From Nocardiopsis gilva YIM 90087 (GTDB lineage: Bacteria; Actinomycetota; Actinomycetes; Streptosporangiales; Streptosporangiaceae): 64,000 bases of DNA. Of this stretch, positions 16,724 through 27,262 are shown one piece after another. How positions within the stretch are numbered: position 1 is the stretch's first letter; each line of letters begins with the position of its first letter. Location: positions 1,054,001 to 1,118,000 of the forward strand of contig NZ_CP022753.1 of NCBI RefSeq assembly GCF_002263495.1. Direction: 5' to 3'. Made by a program: the position numbers and the translations under genes. The notes beneath the pieces were generated by a model that made no database searches, had not been told where the DNA came from, and saw only the letters and a list, made by a program, of their open reading frames with translations.

Positions 16724-18211
16724 GTGAACGCACCGTCCAGATCCACAGCACAGCAGTCACCCTCCGCGCACGGCGGAGGGTTCAAGGCACGCCTCGACGG
16801 CTACTTCGGGGTGTCGGTCCGGGGCTCGAACTTCGCCCGGGAGATCCGCGGCGGCATGGCGACCTTCTTCGCCATGGCCTACATCGTCGTCCTCAACCCG
16901 CTGATCATCGGCACCGCGCCGGACAAGAACGGCGACACCCTGGGCATCCCCCAGGTCGCGGCGGTGACGGCGCTGGTCGCGGGGATCGTCTGCGTCCTGA
17001 TGGGCGTCGTCAGCCGCTATCCGTTCGCCATCGCGGCGGGCATGGGCCTCAACGCGGTCGTCGCCTATGTCCTGGCACCGGTGATGACGTGGGCCGACGT
17101 CATGGGCCTGCTGATCATCGAGGGCGTCGTCCTGCTGATCCTCGTCCTCACCGGGTTCCGGACCGCCGTCTTCGCGATCATCCCCGGCGATCTGAAGGCC
17201 GCCATCTCTGTCGGCGTGGGCCTGTTCCTCGCCCTGATCGGCTTCGTGAACGCCGGGTTCGTCCGCCCGGGCGAGGGCACACCGCTCCAGCTCGGCACCG
17301 GTGGCCTGGACGGCTGGCCGATCTTCGTCTTCGTCGTGGGGCTGCTGCTGACCATCGGGCTGATGGTGCGCCGGGTCAAGGGCGCGATGCTCATCGGCAT
17401 CATCTTCGCGACCGTCCTGGGCATCGTGCTGGAGGTCGTCGGCAACATCGGCCCGCGCGTGGGGGAGGACGGCGAGGTCGTCAACGAGCTGGGCTGGTCG
17501 CTCACGGTGCCGTCGATCCCCACCTCCCTCGGCCACCTGGTCTCCGTCCCGGACCTGAGCCTGGTGGGCAAGTTCGACCTGCTCGGCAGCTGGTCCAGCG
17601 CGGGTGCGGTCACCGTGGTCATGCTGCTGTTCACCCTGCTGCTGGCCGACTTCTTCGACACGATGGGCACCATGGTCGGCGTCGCCAACCAGGCCGGGCT
17701 GACCGACGAGGACGGCAACATGGCCCACACGCGCGAGGTCCTCGTCGTCGACGCGATGGGCACGATCCTCGGCGGCGTCGGCTCGGCGTCGGTGAACACG
17801 GTCTACGCGGAATCGGCGGCCGGTGTGGGTGAGGGCGCTCGGACGGGCATCGCCCCGATCGTCACCGGCACGCTGTTCTTCGTCGCCATGTTCTTCACCC
17901 CGCTCGTCGGGCTCGTTCCCTTCGAGGCGGCCACTCCGGTGCTGGTCGTGGTGGGCTTCATGATGATGACTCAGGTCACCCGGATCGACTTCAGCGACCT
18001 GGGCATCGGCATCCCGGCCTTCCTGGCGATCGTGATCATGCCCTACACCTACTCGATCGCCAACGGCATCGGGGCCGCGTTCATCGGCTACGCGTTCATC
18101 CGCCTGATCCAGGGCCGCCGCCGGGAGCTGAGCCCGCTGCTGTGGGTCGTGGTCGTCATCTTCCTGGTCCACTTCGCCGAGTCACCGTTCAAGGCGCTCC
18201 TTGGCGTTTAG
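16724..18211 (+). CDS. NCS2-family purine permease (AzgA-like)
   Basis: A 495-residue inner-membrane transporter of the AzgA branch of the NCS2 family, which imports adenine, guanine or hypoxanthine with protons. Seen: the amphipathic start FGVSVRGSNFAREIRGGMATF, about twelve hydrophobic segments, the signature AAGMGLNAVVAY, and the second-half motif DFFDTMGTMVGVANQAG with the conserved acidic residue of the substrate site. Start is GTG 16724. In the leader, two direct repeats AACAGGGC (about 16677 and 16705) could be a regulator site; I saw no purine riboswitch consensus. Confidence 0.92.
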   Translation: MNAPSRSTAQQSPSAHGGGFKARLDGYFGVSVRGSNFAREIRGGMATFFAMAYIVVLNPLIIGTAPDKNGDTLGIPQVAAVTALVAGIVCVLMGVVSRYPFAIAAGMGLNAVVAYVLAPVMTWADVMGLLIIEGVVLLILVLTGFRTAVFAIIPGDLKAAISVGVGLFLALIGFVNAGFVRPGEGTPLQLGTGGLDGWPIFVFVVGLLLTIGLMVRRVKGAMLIGIIFATVLGIVLEVVGNIGPRVGEDGEVVNELGWSLTVPSIPTSLGHLVSVPDLSLVGKFDLLGSWSSAGAVTVVMLLFTLLLADFFDTMGTMVGVANQAGLTDEDGNMAHTREVLVVDAMGTILGGVGSASVNTVYAESAAGVGEGARTGIAPIVTGTLFFVAMFFTPLVGLVPFEAATPVLVVVGFMMMTQVTRIDFSDLGIGIPAFLAIVIMPYTYSIANGIGAAFIGYAFIRLIQGRRRELSPLLWVVVVIFLVHFAESPFKALLGV

Positions 18212-18402
18212 GTATTCGCGGCGTGGTTCGCGCGCGGAACCTCAATGGCCGGAACCGGCCTATTCGAGCTCCCCTCTTGGCTGCGTTGCGATCAGGGATA
18301 CACACTCTTCGGAGGCATTCGTTCACGCGTCGTCATCGCTGAGTGGGTGCTGATCGTCCAGCGGCGGAGCCGCTGGTTTCGTCCGAGAGGAGAAGAGGCG
18401 CC

Positions 18403-18633
18403 ATGTCGAACCCCTACGCTTTCCCGCCAGGCTCCAACATGGATTACATCGTCAAGGGCGAGGACGACGCCGTACCGCAGTCAAAGCTGAAGGCAGTGCG
18501 CGACTACGCCGCGCAGCAGGAGAAGGCGATCTGGGACGCTCATCCTAACGGCATCGACGGCAATGACAGTCGGAGCCTCGGTCGTGTCTATGCCTTTGGG
18601 GCCATCAAGGAGGCGCTGGACAAGGCCCTGTAA
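18403..18633 (+). CDS. Small hypothetical protein, 76 residues
   Basis: A soluble protein of unknown family: MSNPYAFPPGSNMDYIVK..., a short head and a predicted helical body (PQSKLKAVRDYAAQQEKAIW; SLGRVYAFGAIKEALDKAL). It has a strong ribosome site (GAGAGGAGAAGAGG) and its own terminator 65 bases downstream, so it is probably a real monocistronic gene despite unknown function. Codon positions show the usual G/C third-base bias less strongly than neighbours. Confidence 0.7.
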   Translation: MSNPYAFPPGSNMDYIVKGEDDAVPQSKLKAVRDYAAQQEKAIWDAHPNGIDGNDSRSLGRVYAFGAIKEALDKAL

Positions 18634-18697
18634 GGGCAGGCACACCGCACGGTCGCCGTCCTGGTGCCGCGGTCGCGGTTCGACGGATTGACGAGAG

Positions 18698-18727
18698 AAC
18701 GAGGCCCCCGCCGATGGGGGCCTCGTT
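18698..18727 (+). terminator. Terminator after the 76-residue protein
   Basis: AACGAGGCCCCC (18698-18709), six-base loop, GGGGGCCTCGTT (18716-18727) then TGTG: a perfect 12-bp stem. Confidence 0.85.
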
Positions 18728-18832
18728 TGTGCCTGGGGTGCTCAAGGCGGGAGCGGGGAACGCGACGTGCTCGCCGCCAGGGGGAAATAGCGCGTAGTGC
18801 GATATCGTTAGCAAAGGTAATGAGTGAGGCTA

Positions 18833-19282
18833 ATGAATCGATCACTTCTCTCCCAGCAGACCAGGACCGACGCGGGACTGGCGGCGGTACTCCGCGTGGC
18901 CGTGGGCAGGCTGGCCCGGAGGCTGCGGGCGCAGCGGCCCGACGCGAGCCTGTCGCTCGGGCAGACCGCCGTGCTGTTCACCCTCGCCCGGCACGGGCAG
19001 ATGACCCCCGGTGCGCTGGCCGAGCACGAGAAGGTGCAGCCGCCGTCGATGACGCGGATCATCGCGGCGCTGGAGGCGCGCTCGCTGGTACGCCGGACAC
19101 CCCATCCGGACGATCGTCGACAGCAGCTGGTGGACCTCACCGACGCGGGTCGGGAAATGGTGCGGGAGGACCAGCGCAGCCGCGAGATGTGGCTGGCGCG
19201 GCGCCTGGCCGAGCTGTCCCCGGAGGAGAAGGACACGCTGCGCGCCGCCGCCCGGATCCTGGAGCAGCTGAGCCAGGCGTGA
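18833..19282 (+). CDS. MarR-family transcriptional regulator
   Basis: A 149-residue dimeric winged-helix regulator. Residues 42-70 are LGQTAVLFTLARHGQMTPGA and the recognition helix PPSMTRIIAALEARSLV; the wing HPDDRRQQLVDLTDAG is typical of MarR. It overlaps the MFS gene by four bases (GTGA), so it probably controls that exporter. The ATG at 18833 sits just after GTGAGG; a GTG three codons upstream is possible. The start region holds GTTAGC and GGCTAAT half-sites 15 bases apart (18807-18834), a candidate autoregulatory operator. Confidence 0.88.
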   Translation: MNRSLLSQQTRTDAGLAAVLRVAVGRLARRLRAQRPDASLSLGQTAVLFTLARHGQMTPGALAEHEKVQPPSMTRIIAALEARSLVRRTPHPDDRRQQLVDLTDAGREMVREDQRSREMWLARRLAELSPEEKDTLRAAARILEQLSQA

Positions 19283-20694
19283 CCGGTGGGGCCGAGCGAG
19301 CCGATCCGGGGCCCGAGACGATCCCGGAGACGGCCGGTACCGCCGGGTCCGATGTCGCCACGCACGATCGGGCCGAAGGCGATGGCGAGAGCGCGGGGGA
19401 CGACGACCGGTTACCCGGTTCCCCGGAGACCGGTTCCGGCTCCCGCTCGGGCTCCGGGATGTTCCGCTCGCTGGCCAACCGCAACTACCGGCTGTTCATC
19501 TCCGGCCAGGTCGTCTCCAACACCGGCACCTGGATGCAGCGCATCGCGCAGGACTGGCTGGTGCTGGCGCTCAGCGACGGCAGCGGTGTGGCGCTCGGCA
19601 TCACCACCGCACTGCAGTTCCTGCCCATGATGCTGCTGGGCCTGTGGGGCGGAACGCTCGTCGACCGCATGTCCAAGCGCCACCTGCTCATCGCGACGCA
19701 GGCCGCCATGGGCCTGCTGGCCCTCGGGCTCGGCACCCTCACCGTCGCGGGCCACGCGGAAGTGTGGCATGTCTACCTCTTCGCCCTCGCCCTCGGCACG
19801 GTCACCGTCCTGGACAACCCCGGACGCCAGACGTTCGTCGAGGAGATGGTCGGCCGCCGCGACCTGCCCAACGCCGTCGCTCTGAACAGCGCGAGCTTCC
19901 AGCTGGGACGGGTCGCCGGACCCGCCATCGCCGGGCTGATGATCGCCGCCGTCGGCAGCGGCGTGGTCTTCCTCGTCAACGCGGTGTCGTTCGCCGGGGT
20001 CATCCTCGGTCTGGCGCTGATGCGCCCCGCAGAGCTGCACGTCACCGAATCGGTCCCGCGCGCCAAGGGGCAGACCCGCGAGGGGCTCGCCTACATCCTC
20101 GGCCGCCCCGACCTGCTCCTGCTCCTGGTCATGACCGCGTTCGTCCAGCTCTTCGGCGCCAATGTGCAGAACCAGATCGCGCTGATCACCAAGAACGAGT
20201 TCGAGACCGGGCCCGCCCCCTACGGGATCGCGGCCGCCGCGCTCGCCGTGGGCGCCCTGTCCGGGGCGCTGCTGGCGGCCCGCAGGGAACGGCCGCGGCT
20301 GCGCGTGATCCTAGCCGGGGCGGTCCTGTTCGGCGCACTCCAGGCGGTGGCCTCCCTGATGCCCGGCTACCTGGGATTCGTCGCCGTGCTCTTCCCCATG
20401 GGGCTCGCGTTCATGACGTGGACGACCTCCCTCAACGCCCACTTCCAACTGAGCGTCCCTCCGACGATGCGCGGCCGGGTGATGGCCATCTACATGCTCT
20501 TCTTCCTCGGGATGACGCCCGTGGGGGCGCCCATCGTGGGGTTCCTCGCCGACACGTTCGGCCCGCGGACCGGGCTGGCTATCGGCGGGACGGTGAGCAT
20601 GGCCGTCGTCCTCCTCGTTGCCGCGATGTTGGCGCACCGCAACCGCGCGAAGGCCCCGCCAGTGGGAACAAACAGGGAACAAGGAGGGCAGTAG
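19279..20694 (+). CDS. MFS transporter (EntS-like exporter)
   Basis: A 471-residue major facilitator with a disordered acidic head of about 60 residues, then twelve predicted helices starting at FRSLANRNYRLFISGQVVSN, the signature start of EntS-like (enterobactin exporter) and related drug/siderophore exporters. The loop motif GGTLVDRMSKRHLL between helices 2 and 3 is the MFS motif A. GTG start overlaps the MarR stop; both form an operon. Substrate unknown. Frame is open far upstream but that is antisense or noncoding. Confidence 0.88.
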   Translation: MTGGAERADPGPETIPETAGTAGSDVATHDRAEGDGESAGDDDRLPGSPETGSGSRSGSGMFRSLANRNYRLFISGQVVSNTGTWMQRIAQDWLVLALSDGSGVALGITTALQFLPMMLLGLWGGTLVDRMSKRHLLIATQAAMGLLALGLGTLTVAGHAEVWHVYLFALALGTVTVLDNPGRQTFVEEMVGRRDLPNAVALNSASFQLGRVAGPAIAGLMIAAVGSGVVFLVNAVSFAGVILGLALMRPAELHVTESVPRAKGQTREGLAYILGRPDLLLLLVMTAFVQLFGANVQNQIALITKNEFETGPAPYGIAAAALAVGALSGALLAARRERPRLRVILAGAVLFGALQAVASLMPGYLGFVAVLFPMGLAFMTWTTSLNAHFQLSVPPTMRGRVMAIYMLFFLGMTPVGAPIVGFLADTFGPRTGLAIGGTVSMAVVLLVAAMLAHRNRAKAPPVGTNREQGGQ

Positions 20695-20737
20695 CGCTCG
20701 CACGCGGGCGGCGACGAACCGACGACGGAGGTGGCGG

Positions 20738-21286
20738 ATGCGGCTCTTCCTCGCTATCGATCCCCCGGACGACCTGCTGGAGCGTGTGGAGGAGGCGGCC
20801 AGCGCGCTCCGGGCCGACGGCGACGGCCTGCGCTGGAGCCACCCCGAGGACTGGCACCTCACCCTCGTCTTCCTCGGCGAGGTCGACGACGGCCTCCGGA
20901 CACTTCTGGAGAAGCGCTTCGCCGCCGAGATCCACCACCACCCGCCTCTCTCGCTCGCGGTACGCGGGGCGGGCACCTTCCCCGGCGACGAAACGCGGGC
21001 CCGCGTGCTGTGGGCGGGGTTCGAGGGGGACATCGGCGCGCTCGGCCGACTCGCCGCCGACCTGCGCCGCGTGGCCCGGAAGTCCGGGGTGCCGATCGAA
21101 CGCCGCCCCTACGTGCCGCACCTCACTCTGGCGCGCAGCCGCATCCCCGCCGACGTCAGCGGCCACCGCTCCGTCCTGCGCTCCCTGGCCACTCCGTTCT
21201 GGACGGCGGACACCGTTCGGCTGCTCCAGAGCATCCCCGGAGGGTCTCCCCGGTACCGAACCGTCGCCACCTGGCCATTAGGCTGA
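20738..21286 (+). CDS. thpR: RNA 2',3'-cyclic phosphodiesterase
   Basis: A 182-residue member of the 2H phosphoesterase superfamily (LigT/ThpR), which opens 2',3'-cyclic phosphates in RNA and can join half-tRNAs in vitro. Both catalytic HxTx motifs are present: HLTL at residue 40 and HLTL at residue 128. Family start MRLFLAIDPP is intact. ATG at 20738 has the site GGAGGTGGCGG. 43 bases after the MFS gene; probably the same transcript, though functionally unrelated. Confidence 0.92.
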   Translation: MRLFLAIDPPDDLLERVEEAASALRADGDGLRWSHPEDWHLTLVFLGEVDDGLRTLLEKRFAAEIHHHPPLSLAVRGAGTFPGDETRARVLWAGFEGDIGALGRLAADLRRVARKSGVPIERRPYVPHLTLARSRIPADVSGHRSVLRSLATPFWTADTVRLLQSIPGGSPRYRTVATWPLG

Positions 21287-21340
21287 CAACAGGCCGATAA
21301 CGGCCCCACACACCCCACGCAAGACGAGTAAGGCCGGACC

Positions 21341-21439
21341 ATGAGCATGCTCACCAACAACCGCAAGCAGCGCTGGCTCCTGCCCGTGGTGCTCGCGGCG
21401 ATCATGCTCATCGTTCTGATCGGCTCGTTCTTCGGCTGA
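21341..21439 (+). CDS. 32-residue single-helix membrane peptide
   Basis: ATG at 21341 after AAGGCCGGACC. The peptide has a basic head (MSMLTNNRKQRW) and one hydrophobic helix (LLPVVLAAIMLIVLIGSFFG) running to the stop. Such short tail-anchored proteins are common in actinobacteria and often missed. Lies between thpR and palindromic repeat copy 2. Function unknown; supported by ribosome site and clear transmembrane pattern. Confidence 0.6.
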   Translation: MSMLTNNRKQRWLLPVVLAAIMLIVLIGSFFG

Positions 21440-21462
21440 CCCCCGGGCCGTCCCTCCCATCC

Positions 21463-21524
21463 GTTGATCTCGGAGATATTGGGGTAAAAAACGGCTCTGA
21501 GACCCCAATATCCCCGAGATCAAC
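21463..21524. repeat. 62-bp palindromic repeat, copy 2 (different core)
   Basis: Left arm 21463-21485 (GTTGATCTCGGAGATATTGG then GGT) pairs with 21502-21524 over 23 bases with one mismatch; the 16-base loop starts AAAAAA. The outer 17 bases match copies 1 and 3 apart from one base, but the inner core and loop differ. It lies between convergent genes. Confidence 0.9.
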
Positions 21525-21539
21525 GGGGGAGGCGGGCGG

Positions 21540-22265
21540 TCACGCCGTCGCCGCGACGCGCGCGACGGCACGGGCGACGAGGTCGGCGTTGTCCGCCGCC
21601 TCCGCGCCCTCTGGCGTGCGCAGCGTGTCCTCCAGGCCGATGCGGATGTCGTGCCCGGCCTCGATCGCGGCGTCGAGTACCGGCCAGGCGGTGTCGTCCT
21701 GCCCGTGCAGCAGGCGCGGAAGCTCGATTCCGGCGCGGTCGAGGATGCCGGCGATGGCCGACGCGTTCTCCAGCGCCGCCTGGGTCGTGGCCTGTGTGGG
21801 CTCGATGAGGACCGCGCTGAACTCCTCGGACAGTCCGCTGGCGGCCAGAATGCGGGCCGCCTCGACCGTCCACACCCCGGCCTCGACCCGTACCCGGCGG
21901 TCGAGTAGCAGCCGGGCGACCTCCACCGACCCGGGCTCGTGCAGATTGACGGTGGCCGAATCCGGCAATTGGCCCCAGCGCTGGACGACGTCGTAGCGGC
22001 GCCACGGATCGGGCTCGGCGGACAGCGCGGTGGTCACGCTGATCGGTACGCCGGGGACGGCCGCGCGCAGGCGCTCCAGCAACGGGGTGAGGACCTGGGG
22101 ATCCAGTGCTTCAGCCCCCCGCTTGTCCCGCGGGTGGACGTGGATCTCGTCGGCGCCGCTGTCCACGGCCGCGCGGGCATCCTCGGCTACCTGGTCCATC
22201 GAGATCGGCAGGGCGGGATGCGCACCCGGACGGCGGTCACCGTTGAGGCAGGCGACGATTCGCAT
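21540..22265 (-). CDS. BKACE-type beta-keto acid cleavage enzyme (DUF849), short form
   Basis: A 241-residue TIM-barrel protein of the 3-keto-5-aminohexanoate cleavage (Kce/BKACE) family, which condenses a beta-keto acid with acetyl-CoA and splits it. Seen: start MRIVACLNGDRRPG, zinc-ligand pair in EIHVHPRDKRG, SVTTALSAEPDP, and LLHGQDDTAWPVL and DIRIGLEDTL near the C-terminus. It is shorter than typical members (about 270-310 residues), so some active-site loops are reduced. ATG at 22265 follows GAGAGGAAG. Substrate cannot be assigned. Confidence 0.82.
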   Translation of the reverse strand: MRIVACLNGDRRPGAHPALPISMDQVAEDARAAVDSGADEIHVHPRDKRGAEALDPQVLTPLLERLRAAVPGVPISVTTALSAEPDPWRRYDVVQRWGQLPDSATVNLHEPGSVEVARLLLDRRVRVEAGVWTVEAARILAASGLSEEFSAVLIEPTQATTQAALENASAIAGILDRAGIELPRLLHGQDDTAWPVLDAAIEAGHDIRIGLEDTLRTPEGAEAADNADLVARAVARVAATA

Positions 22266-22365
22266 GGTCTTCCTCTCGCCTCGGGTGCTCGTCGTAAGCG
22301 GAGCATGCCCACAAGGCGTGGGTTGCAAGCCATGGTGCTTGCGGTGCGATGGGAAGATAGCGGAC

Positions 22366-23424
22366 ATGAGGAAACGCGCCGTGCTGGCCCTCCCGATCAT
22401 GTGCGCGGTGCTTTCCGCGACGCCCGGCGCCGCTGACGTCACCCCCGCTCCGCCCGAATCCTCCCCCCAGGAGTCGGCCGGGAAGAACGTCCCCGAGGGC
22501 TCCGAGGTCCGCTTCCGCATCGACGACCCGCGGATCCGGGAATCCAGCGGCATGGCGGCGTCCCGGCGGCACGAGGGCGTGTTCTGGACCCACAACGACA
22601 GCGGCGACTACGGGCCCGAGATCTACGCGGTCGACGAGGACGGACGCGTGCTCGCCACGGTCACCCTGACCGGGGACGGTGTGGACGCGCGCGACTGGGA
22701 GGCCATCGCGATCGGGGAGGACGACGACGGCGAGCCCGCGATCTACGTCGGCGACATCGGCGACAACTTCAACGGCGGCTGGCCGAACGTGCGTGTTTAC
22801 CGGCTCCCGGAACCCGCGCGGCTCACCGACCAGACCGTCGAGGCGACGACGTTCACCTTCACCTACGAGGACGGTGGCCGCGACGCCGAAGGCATGATGA
22901 TCGACCCGCGCGACAACCGGCTCTACGTCGTCAGCAAGGAGATCGGCGGGGGCGTCTACGCGGCCCCGGACACCCTCGACCCGGCGGGCGCCAACACCCT
23001 CACCCGTATCGACTCCGCTCCGCTGTACCCCACCGACGCCGCCTTCGCCCCCGACGGCTCCCAGTACGCCATCCGCACCTACTGGGGCGCCACCATCTAC
23101 GACGCCGCCGACGGGGTCGACGGCCGCATCATCGACCGCATCAGCCTCCCCAAGACGGACCAGGGCGAATCCCTGACCTACCTCCCGGACGGCAGCGGCC
23201 TGCTGGCGGGCTCGGAGGGCGCGTCCAGCCCGGTCTGGTACGTCCCGCTGACCGATCTCGCCTCCGCGGCCCCCTCGCCCTCCGATACCCCGGACTCGCC
23301 CTCGGCCGAGCAATCCCCCACCGAGGCGGACTCAGGCGGCGGCGCCGCCCTCCTCATCGGCTCGGGCGTCGTGGTTGCCGCACTGCTCATCGCGGGCATC
23401 GTCATCCTGGTCCGACGGATCTGA
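22366..23424 (+). CDS. Secreted, membrane-anchored beta-propeller-like protein
   Basis: A 352-residue protein: signal peptide MRKRAVLALPIMCAVLSATPGAA, a repeat-rich extracellular domain (HNDSGDYGPEIYAVDEDGRV; DWEAIAIG; VYVGDIGDNF-like IYVGDIGDNF; RDAEGMMIDPRDNRLYVVSK) resembling esterase-like or SdiA-regulated-type propellers, a Pro/Ser linker (APSPSDTPDSPSAEQSP), and a C-terminal helix (GSGVVVAALLIAGIVILV) with RR tail. So it is anchored at both processing and membrane level, facing outward. Function unknown; GEDDDGE and GDIGDN turns suggest calcium sites. Divergent from the BKACE gene by 100 bp. Confidence 0.75.
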   Translation: MRKRAVLALPIMCAVLSATPGAADVTPAPPESSPQESAGKNVPEGSEVRFRIDDPRIRESSGMAASRRHEGVFWTHNDSGDYGPEIYAVDEDGRVLATVTLTGDGVDARDWEAIAIGEDDDGEPAIYVGDIGDNFNGGWPNVRVYRLPEPARLTDQTVEATTFTFTYEDGGRDAEGMMIDPRDNRLYVVSKEIGGGVYAAPDTLDPAGANTLTRIDSAPLYPTDAAFAPDGSQYAIRTYWGATIYDAADGVDGRIIDRISLPKTDQGESLTYLPDGSGLLAGSEGASSPVWYVPLTDLASAAPSPSDTPDSPSAEQSPTEADSGGGAALLIGSGVVVAALLIAGIVILVRRI

Positions 23425-23498
23425 AGCGGGCGGGCGACCGTCCTCCGCCAGTTCCCCGTCGGCGGGGCCGGTGAGCGACGCGCGTGTCCGCGCGGCGA

Positions 23499-24506
23499 TC
23501 ACCCTTCCTGCATATAGATCTCCCGTGCCAGGAAGGCGTGGCGGGAGTGGTCGCTGAAGACGCCGTCGACGCCGGCCTGGAAGAACAGCTCGTACTCGGC
23601 GGCGAAGCCGCCGTAGGCCCCTGCGTCGTCGCCGGAGCGGAGGCCGGCCGGGAGGAAGTGGTTCTCGCTGCGGAAGGTGTAGGGGTGGACGAGGAGACCG
23701 GCCTCGTGGGCGTCGTCGACGAGGGTGGTGGGCTCGGTGAGGTCGCCGTTGTCGTCGCGGCCGATGATGGAGTTCTTGTTCGGGCCGATGGCGTGGGCGA
23801 AGGTGGCGACCTCGGCCAGGCCCTCGGGCGTGAGGTAGCGCTGCCAGTGCTCCTCGGTGCCCATAAGGAAGACCAGCGGCAGCTCGGTCTCGGCCAGCTT
23901 CTTCAGGCTGTCGGCCTCGAACGACTGCAGGAAGACCGGGACCTCGGGCTCCGGGCCGGTCAGGCCGTGCTCGCGCAGGGTCGCGATCAGCGGCGGCTCC
24001 AGGTCCAGGCCGATCGAGACGTGGTACTCGGGATGCTTGGTCTCCGGGTAGATCCCGATCGGGCGGCCCAGCTCGGCGGTGAGCCGCTTGGCCAGCGCGA
24101 TGATCTCCTCCAGGGTGGGGATCTCGTACTCGCCGTCGTGCGAGGTGTTGTCGGGGCGGATGTCGGGGATGCGCTCGGTGGTGCGCAGCGTCTTCAGCTC
24201 GTCGAGGGTGAAGTCCTCGGTGAACCAGCCGGTGTGCTCCTCGCCGTCGATGACGCGGGTGGTGCGGCGGTCGGCGAACTCGGGGTGGTCGGCCACGTCG
24301 GTGGTCCCGCCGATCTCGGGCTCGTGCCGCGCGACCAGGCGGCCGTCCTTGGTCGCGACCAGGTCGATCTCGATGAAGTCGCCGCCGACGCGGGCCCCCA
24401 GCTCGTAGGAGCCCAGGGTGTGCTCGGGGCGGTGGCCCGACGCACCGCGGTGCGAAATGATCTTGATGCTGGGTTCCTGCTTGTTCCTGCGCACAGCCGA
24501 ATCCAT
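23499..24506 (-). CDS. Glycerophosphodiester phosphodiesterase
   Basis: A 335-residue GDPD-family TIM barrel that hydrolyses glycerophosphodiesters to sn-glycerol 3-phosphate and an alcohol. Catalytic and metal residues are visible: ISHRGASGHRPEHT (His19, Arg20, Glu28), FIEIDLVATKDG (Glu46, Asp48) and ARHEPEI (second histidine); the later block GIYPETKHP provides the Glu/Lys pair. No signal peptide, so probably cytoplasmic. It is downstream of serC but separated by a hairpin. ATG 24506 lacks a spaced ribosome site; a GTG four codons later is an alternative. Confidence 0.92.
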   Translation of the reverse strand: MDSAVRRNKQEPSIKIISHRGASGHRPEHTLGSYELGARVGGDFIEIDLVATKDGRLVARHEPEIGGTTDVADHPEFADRRTTRVIDGEEHTGWFTEDFTLDELKTLRTTERIPDIRPDNTSHDGEYEIPTLEEIIALAKRLTAELGRPIGIYPETKHPEYHVSIGLDLEPPLIATLREHGLTGPEPEVPVFLQSFEADSLKKLAETELPLVFLMGTEEHWQRYLTPEGLAEVATFAHAIGPNKNSIIGRDDNGDLTEPTTLVDDAHEAGLLVHPYTFRSENHFLPAGLRSGDDAGAYGGFAAEYELFFQAGVDGVFSDHSRHAFLAREIYMQEG

Positions 24507-24537
24507 CCCCTGCGGGCCCGCTGGCCCGATCTACCCC

Positions 24538-24584
24538 GACATGACGATGACCGGCCCAGACAACACCGGACCGGTCATCATGTC
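24538..24584 (-). terminator. Hairpin between serC and the GDPD gene
   Basis: GACATGACGATGACCGG (24538-24554) pairs with CCGGTCATCATGTC (24571-24584) with a three-base bulge; 17 bases past the serC stop on the minus strand. Probable serC terminator. Confidence 0.6.
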
Positions 24585-24601
24585 TATACGTTTCTCGGCG
24601 G

Positions 24602-25891
<1,290 letters not shown>

Positions 25892-26011
25892 TCACATTCG
25901 GGTGCCGTCCCGACGAGCGAGTGACGGCGCCGAGCGGGCGAGCCCGCGCCCGGCGTCGTGGGGTCGGGCGCTGGTCGTCCGCTGGTCCCGGCGCGGTGTC
26001 CGCGGGCGCGC

Positions 26012-27118
26012 CTAGATGCCCTCGGCCAGTGCCTCCTCGGCGCCGGGAACGGTCGCCATGTCCCGCTCCGCCGGACCGATATAGCTGGCGCTGGGCCGGA
26101 TCAGTCGGCCGGTCTGCTTCTGCTCCAGGATGTGCGCCGCCCACCCGGCGGTGCGCGCGCTGGTGAACATCGACGTGAACAGCGTCGAGGGGATCTCGGC
26201 GAAGTCCAGCACGACGGCCGCCCAGTACTCCACGTTGGTGGCCAGCACCCGGTCGGGCTTGCGGGCGTGCAGCTCCTCCAGGGCGGCGTTCTCCAGGGCC
26301 GCGGCGACCTCGAAGCGGGGCGCGTCGAGCTCCTTGGCGGTACGCCGCAGCACCCGCGCCCTCGGGTCCTCCGCGCGGTAGACGCGGTGGCCGAAGCCCA
26401 TGATTCGTTCGCCCCGGTCCAGTGCCTGGCGGACATAGGTGCGCGCGTCGCCGATGCGCTCGGTCTCGTCCAGCATGTGCAACACGCGCGCCGGGGCACC
26501 GCCGTGCAGCGGGCCGGACATCGCGCCGACGGCGCCGGACAGCGCGGCGGCCACGTCGGCTCCGGTGGAGGCGATGACGCGGGCGGTGAAGGTGGAGGCG
26601 TTCATGCCGTGCTCGGCGGCGGAGGTCCAGTAGGCGTCCACCGCCTTGACATGCTGGGGGTCCGGCTCGCCGCGCAGCTCGATCATGAACCGCTCGACAA
26701 CGGACGTGCCCTGCTCGATGCTGCTTCGCGGGACGCGCGGTGCCTCCCCGCGCGCGGACTGCGCGATGAGGGACAGGGCGGTGGAAGCGGCGCGGGCGAG
26801 GTTGTCGCGCGCTTCGGCGTCGTCGATGTCGAGCAGTGGTTTGAGGCCCCAGCGCGGCGCCAGGGTCGCCAGGGTGCTCTGCACGTCGACGCGGACGTCG
26901 CCGGTGCGCACGGGGTCGTCGATGGGATCGGGGAAGGGAAGTCCGGGGCTGAAACTGTCGTCGACCAGCAATCCCCACACCCGCCCGAAGGTCACCCGTC
27001 CGACGAGGTTCTCGATGTCGACGCCGCGGTACCGGAGGGCGCCGCCTTCCTTGTCGGGCTCGGCGATTTCGGTCTCGAACGCCAGGACTCCTTCGAGCCC
27101 GGGTCTGAAGTCCGACAT
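26012..27118 (-). CDS. Citrate synthase 2
   Basis: A 368-residue single-chain citrate synthase of the short Gram-positive type that joins acetyl-CoA and oxaloacetate. The catalytic triad is visible: His in SAAEHGMNASTF, His in GFGHRVYR, and Asp in VVLDFAEIP; GPLHGGAP is also conserved. Start ATG 27118 has a strong GGAGGAAG site. Streptomyces likewise has a second citrate synthase beside pdxH, which is divergent here. Whether it is the main citrate synthase or a 2-methylcitrate synthase cannot be told from sequence. Confidence 0.92.
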   Translation of the reverse strand: MSDFRPGLEGVLAFETEIAEPDKEGGALRYRGVDIENLVGRVTFGRVWGLLVDDSFSPGLPFPDPIDDPVRTGDVRVDVQSTLATLAPRWGLKPLLDIDDAEARDNLARAASTALSLIAQSARGEAPRVPRSSIEQGTSVVERFMIELRGEPDPQHVKAVDAYWTSAAEHGMNASTFTARVIASTGADVAAALSGAVGAMSGPLHGGAPARVLHMLDETERIGDARTYVRQALDRGERIMGFGHRVYRAEDPRARVLRRTAKELDAPRFEVAAALENAALEELHARKPDRVLATNVEYWAAVVLDFAEIPSTLFTSMFTSARTAGWAAHILEQKQTGRLIRPSASYIGPAERDMATVPGAEEALAEGI

Positions 27119-27262
27119 ATCGGCTTCCTCCGTCTCCTCGGTCCAGCGGATAGAAGTCCATCCATTGAACCGGTAGGGGATTTTCCGATGGCGGGTGAGG
27201 TGGCGATTACGGGTCTCCTATGGGTGGCGCCTACCCCGCGGGTCATGTGAAGATGCTTCACT